Assembly: GCF_013186535.1 (NCBI RefSeq)
Contig: NZ_JABMCZ010000005.1
Span: 1,488,001-1,552,000, forward strand
Source of the DNA: Nocardia terpenica
GTDB lineage: Bacteria; Actinomycetota; Actinomycetes; Mycobacteriales; Mycobacteriaceae
Direction of reading: 5' to 3'
DNA length: 64,000 nt
A program made the position numbers and the translations under genes. Positions 61,425 to 64,000 of this stretch are shown here, piece by piece. The notes beneath the pieces were generated by a model. It made no database searches and was not told where the DNA came from. It was given only the letters and a program-made list of their open reading frames with translations. Numbering within the stretch: position 1 is the first letter of the stretch; every line of letters begins with the position of its first letter.

Positions 61425-62555
61425 GTGAAATACCTCGACGAATACCGCGACCCGATGCTGGCCCGGCGGCTGCTGAGCGAGCTCCGCGCGACCGCGACCC
61501 GCCCGTGGTCGATCATGGAGGTCTGCGGCGGGCAGACGCACACCCTGGTCCGGCAGGGCATCGACGAGCTGCTGCCCGCCGGGATCCGGATGATCCACGG
61601 CCCCGGCTGCCCGGTGTGCGTCACCCCGCTGGAGATGATCGATCGGGCGGTCTCGATCGCCGCCCGCCCGGAGGTCGTGTTCACCAGTTACGGTGACATG
61701 CTGCGGGTTCCGGGCACCACGGGCGATCTGCTCGGCGTGCGGGCCCGCGGCGGCGATGTCCGGGTGGTCTACTCCCCGCTGGACGCCGTGACGATCGCCC
61801 GCGACAATCCCGGCCGGGAGGTGGTGTTCTTCGCCGTCGGCTTCGAGACCACCGCGCCCGCCAACGCCATGGCGATCCTGCACGCCGCGACCACCGGGGT
61901 CGACAACTTCAGCGTGCTGGTCAGCCACGTGCTGGTGCCACCGGCGATCACCGCGATCCTGGACGCCCCGGACAACCGGGTGCAGGGCTTCCTGGCGGCC
62001 GGGCACGTGTGCGCCGTGATGGGCTGGACCGAATACGAGCCGATCGTCGCACGGTACCGGGTGCCGATCGTGGTCACCGGATTCGAACCGCTCGATCTGC
62101 TCGAGGGCATCCTGATGGTGGTGCGGCAGCTGGAGTCCGGCCGCGCGGAACTCGGCAACCAGTATGTCCGTGCGGTGCGGCGGTCCGGCAATACCGCTGC
62201 GCAAGAAGCGATCCGGCGGGTGTTCCGAGTCACCGAACGCACCTGGCGGGGCATCGGCGCCATCCCCGCGAGCGGGCTGGCCCTGGCTCCCGAATTCGCC
62301 GGATACGATGCGCACCAGCGGTTCTCGGTCCACGACACCCGATCCGCGGAGAATCCCGACTGCATCGCCGGGGCGATCCTGTGCGGCACCGCGCTGCCCA
62401 CCGACTGCGCCGCCTACGGCGTCCGCTGCACGCCCCGCAATCCGCTGGGCGCGCCGATGGTTTCGGCCGAGGGCACCTGCGCCGCCTTCTACACCGCGGG
62501 CCGCCGCCCGTCCACCGCCGCCGTATCCACGCCTGTGCGACCGAGGAGGACCTAG
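61425..62555 (+). CDS. hypD: Hydrogenase maturation protein HypD
   Basis: 376 aa. Seen: EVCGGQTHTLVRQGIDELLP, IHGPGCPVCVTPLEMIDRAV, FFAVGFETTAP, and the C-terminal cysteines for the 4Fe-4S cluster (PDCIAGAILCG, DCAAYGVRC, EGTCAAFY). HypD assembles Fe(CN)2CO with HypC and HypE. GTG 61425 lies 16 bp after hypC. The stop TAG overlaps the GTG of hypE. Confidence 0.94.
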   Translation: MKYLDEYRDPMLARRLLSELRATATRPWSIMEVCGGQTHTLVRQGIDELLPAGIRMIHGPGCPVCVTPLEMIDRAVSIAARPEVVFTSYGDMLRVPGTTGDLLGVRARGGDVRVVYSPLDAVTIARDNPGREVVFFAVGFETTAPANAMAILHAATTGVDNFSVLVSHVLVPPAITAILDAPDNRVQGFLAAGHVCAVMGWTEYEPIVARYRVPIVVTGFEPLDLLEGILMVVRQLESGRAELGNQYVRAVRRSGNTAAQEAIRRVFRVTERTWRGIGAIPASGLALAPEFAGYDAHQRFSVHDTRSAENPDCIAGAILCGTALPTDCAAYGVRCTPRNPLGAPMVSAEGTCAAFYTAGRRPSTAAVSTPVRPRRT

Positions 62556-63607
62556 TGGCCGCCATCGATCCGGTGCGGGCGAGCTGCCCGCTCCCGCGTG
62601 CCGAAACCGAGCGAGTGCTGCTCGGGCACGGGTCCGGCGGGCAGCTGACGGCCGAGCTGCTCGACGAGCTGATCGTCGCCGAACTCGGTGACGGCGAGGC
62701 GCTCCAGGATGCCGCGATAGTCGAATTGGGCAGCACCAGCGTTGTTTTCAGCACCGACAGCTTCGTCGTCACCCCGCGGTTGTTTCCCGGCGGCGATATC
62801 GGCAAGCTGGCCGTGCACGGCACCGTCAACGATCTCGCCATGCGGGGCGCGCGCCCGGTCGCTCTCGCCCTGGCCTACGTTCTCGAGGAGGGGTTGCCGC
62901 TCGCCGAGCTGCGAGCCGTCACGGCCTCGGTCGCCGCGGCCGCGTCGGCCTGCGGGGTGCGGGTGGTCACCGGCGATACGAAGGTGGTCGATCGCGGTGC
63001 GGCCGACGGGATCTACATCACCACCACCGGTATCGGCGCCCGGCTGCCGGGCGCCGGTCCGTCGGCGACTCGCGGCGCGCCCGGCGACGTCGTGATCGTG
63101 TCCGGGCCGATCGGCGCCCATGGCACCGCCATCCTCTGCGCCCGTGGCGATCTCGGCTTCGAGGCCGACATCCGTTCCGACACCAGGCCGTTGCACGACC
63201 TGGTGGCCGCCATGATCGCGGCGTGCGGCCGCGACATCCACGCCCTGCGCGACCCCACTCGGGGCGGATTGGCAAGCGCGCTCAACGAACTCGCGTCCGC
63301 GTCGGGTGTCGGCATCGAGATCGTGGACGCCCGGGTGCCGGTGCCGGTCCCGGTCGCCGCGGCCTGCGATCTGCTGGGACTGGATCCGCTGCACGTGGCG
63401 AACGAGGGCTGCCTGGTCGCGCTCGTGGCCGCCACGGCGGCCGAATGCACGCTGGCGGCAATGCGATCGGTGCCCGCGGGCGCGCAGTCGCGGATCATCG
63501 GCCGCGTCACCGAGGGTCCGGCGGGCCGGGTCACCGCCCGCACGCTGGTCGGCGCGAGCCGCATCGTGGACATGCTGGTCGGCGAGCAATTGCCCCGGAT
63601 CTGTTAG
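62555..63607 (+). CDS. hypE: Hydrogenase maturation protein HypE
   Basis: 350 aa PurM/ThiL-like ATPase that dehydrates the carbamoyl group to cyanide. Seen: LLGHGSGGQLTAELLDELI, FSTDSFVVTPRLFPGGDIGK, GDTKVVDRGAADGIYITTTG, RDPTRGGLASALNELA, and the C-terminal PRIC whose terminal Cys carries the thiocyanate. GTG 62555 has GAGGAGG upstream and overlaps the hypD stop. hypA and hypB are not in the window. Confidence 0.94.
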   Translation: MAAIDPVRASCPLPRAETERVLLGHGSGGQLTAELLDELIVAELGDGEALQDAAIVELGSTSVVFSTDSFVVTPRLFPGGDIGKLAVHGTVNDLAMRGARPVALALAYVLEEGLPLAELRAVTASVAAAASACGVRVVTGDTKVVDRGAADGIYITTTGIGARLPGAGPSATRGAPGDVVIVSGPIGAHGTAILCARGDLGFEADIRSDTRPLHDLVAAMIAACGRDIHALRDPTRGGLASALNELASASGVGIEIVDARVPVPVPVAAACDLLGLDPLHVANEGCLVALVAATAAECTLAAMRSVPAGAQSRIIGRVTEGPAGRVTARTLVGASRIVDMLVGEQLPRIC

Positions 63608-63628
63608 GGCATCGGCCTCCGGCCGCAG

Positions 63629-63642
63629 GGGACCTTCGCCTC
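63629..63642. promoter_or_regulatory. DosR/DevR-like box after hypE, before the last gene
   Basis: GGGACCTTCGCCTC, one base different from the 40945 box and two from the 58754 box. Lies 36 bp before the start of the partial gene at 63678, in a 70-bp gap, so it suggests a second DevR-driven unit there. Confidence 0.55.
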
Positions 63643-63677
63643 TCGCCGGCGGCATCGGACCCGGTCACACTCGAGAG

Positions 63678-64000
63678 ATGACGCCTCGTGACACGATGGT
63701 GATCGACCGAGCCGGTCTCGACCGCCTGGTGGATACGCTGCGCGAGCACGGGTATCGGGTCATCGGTCCGCAACTGCGCGGCGGCGCAATCGTTCTCGAC
63801 GAGCTGGACTCCGGGGCGCAACTGCCCGCCGGATGGGGCGTGCAGACCGCGCCGGGCCGGTATCGGGTGTATCGCCGCGACGATGTCGCCGTGTTCGCGC
63901 ATTCGGCCGGACCCGGTTCCTGGAAGCAATTCCTGCATCCCCCACACCGCAAGGTGTGGGAAACAGGACCCGATCTCACCCCGGAACCGGCGGACGAAAC
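63678..64000 (+). CDS. Probable [NiFe] hydrogenase-associated 4Fe-4S subunit (HyhB/AsrA-like), 5' part
   Basis: First 107 residues of a gene continuing past the window. MVIDRAGLDRLVDTLREHGY and VIGPQLRGGAIVLDELDSGA, then LPAGWGVQTAPGRYRVYRRD and FAHSAGPGSWKQFLHPPHRK, are the N-terminal pattern of the 4Fe-4S dicluster beta subunit of group 3b hydrogenases/sulfhydrogenases (AsrA-like), found next to hyh genes in mycobacteria. The iron-sulfur motifs would lie beyond the edge. Context after hypFCDE and a DosR-like box supports the call. Confidence 0.65.
   Translation, partial: MTPRDTMVIDRAGLDRLVDTLREHGYRVIGPQLRGGAIVLDELDSGAQLPAGWGVQTAPGRYRVYRRDDVAVFAHSAGPGSWKQFLHPPHRKVWETGPDLTPEPADE

Overview
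The window is GC-rich (about two thirds G+C), densely coded and uses GTG starts freely. Its genes (DevR/DevS, Acg-type nitroreductases, an OtsB1-type fusion, an Rv2578c-type radical SAM protein, a PapA5-like fragment, actinobacterial DUF4360/DUF6461 proteins) point to a mycolic-acid actinomycete, most likely Nocardia or a close relative. The genus is inferred from gene content, not from a marker gene.

Left part (about 1-26 kb) is an accessory, decaying region. It holds a UvrA-like ATPase running off the left edge, a WYL regulator, a radical SAM/VOC operon, a TetR-MFS pair, a CtaG-like operon, a nitronate monooxygenase, an inverted pair of membrane paralogs with matching 3' hairpins, an HD/SDR/esterase operon opposite an IclR regulator, and two tandem DUF4360 secreted proteins. 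Many genes here are broken: a PapA5-like acyltransferase and a P450 with internal deletions, a Baeyer-Villiger monooxygenase with one in-frame TGA, PucR and chloride-channel remnants, an integrase stub, a frameshifted esterase and a frameshifted SDR, and a broken small ORF.

Right part (about 26.5-64 kb) is a hypoxia/dormancy island. It gathers homologs of the Mycobacterium tuberculosis DosR regulon: OtsB1 (Rv2006-like), two Acg-type nitroreductases (Rv2032/Rv3131-like), a kinase fusion (Rv2004c-like), Hsp20, an M50-CBS protease (Rv2625c-like), a phosphoribosyltransferase-erythromycin esterase fusion (Rv2030c-like), the heme-GAF sensor kinase DevS and the response regulator DevR. With them are a PEP synthase, hypFCDE for [NiFe] hydrogenase maturation, and the start of a probable hydrogenase Fe-S subunit at the right edge.

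The most unusual component is a nine-gene V/A-type ATPase operon (32.5-40.9 kb, minus strand) set between the two Acg genes. Its only visible upstream control element is a DosR-like 14-mer at 40945, shared with the divergent second acg gene. Close relatives of that 14-mer recur before hypF (58754) and before the last gene (63629), with weaker versions at 30553, 49015, 50631, 55442 and 56211. I infer an oxygen/NO/CO-sensing regulon in which hydrogenase, nitroreductases, chaperone and an extra rotary ATPase are induced together. Between V-ATPase subunits C and I lies a tandem array of 126-bp repeats that appear to be decayed copies of the 5' end of the subunit I gene.

No rRNA, tRNA or CRISPR array was seen.
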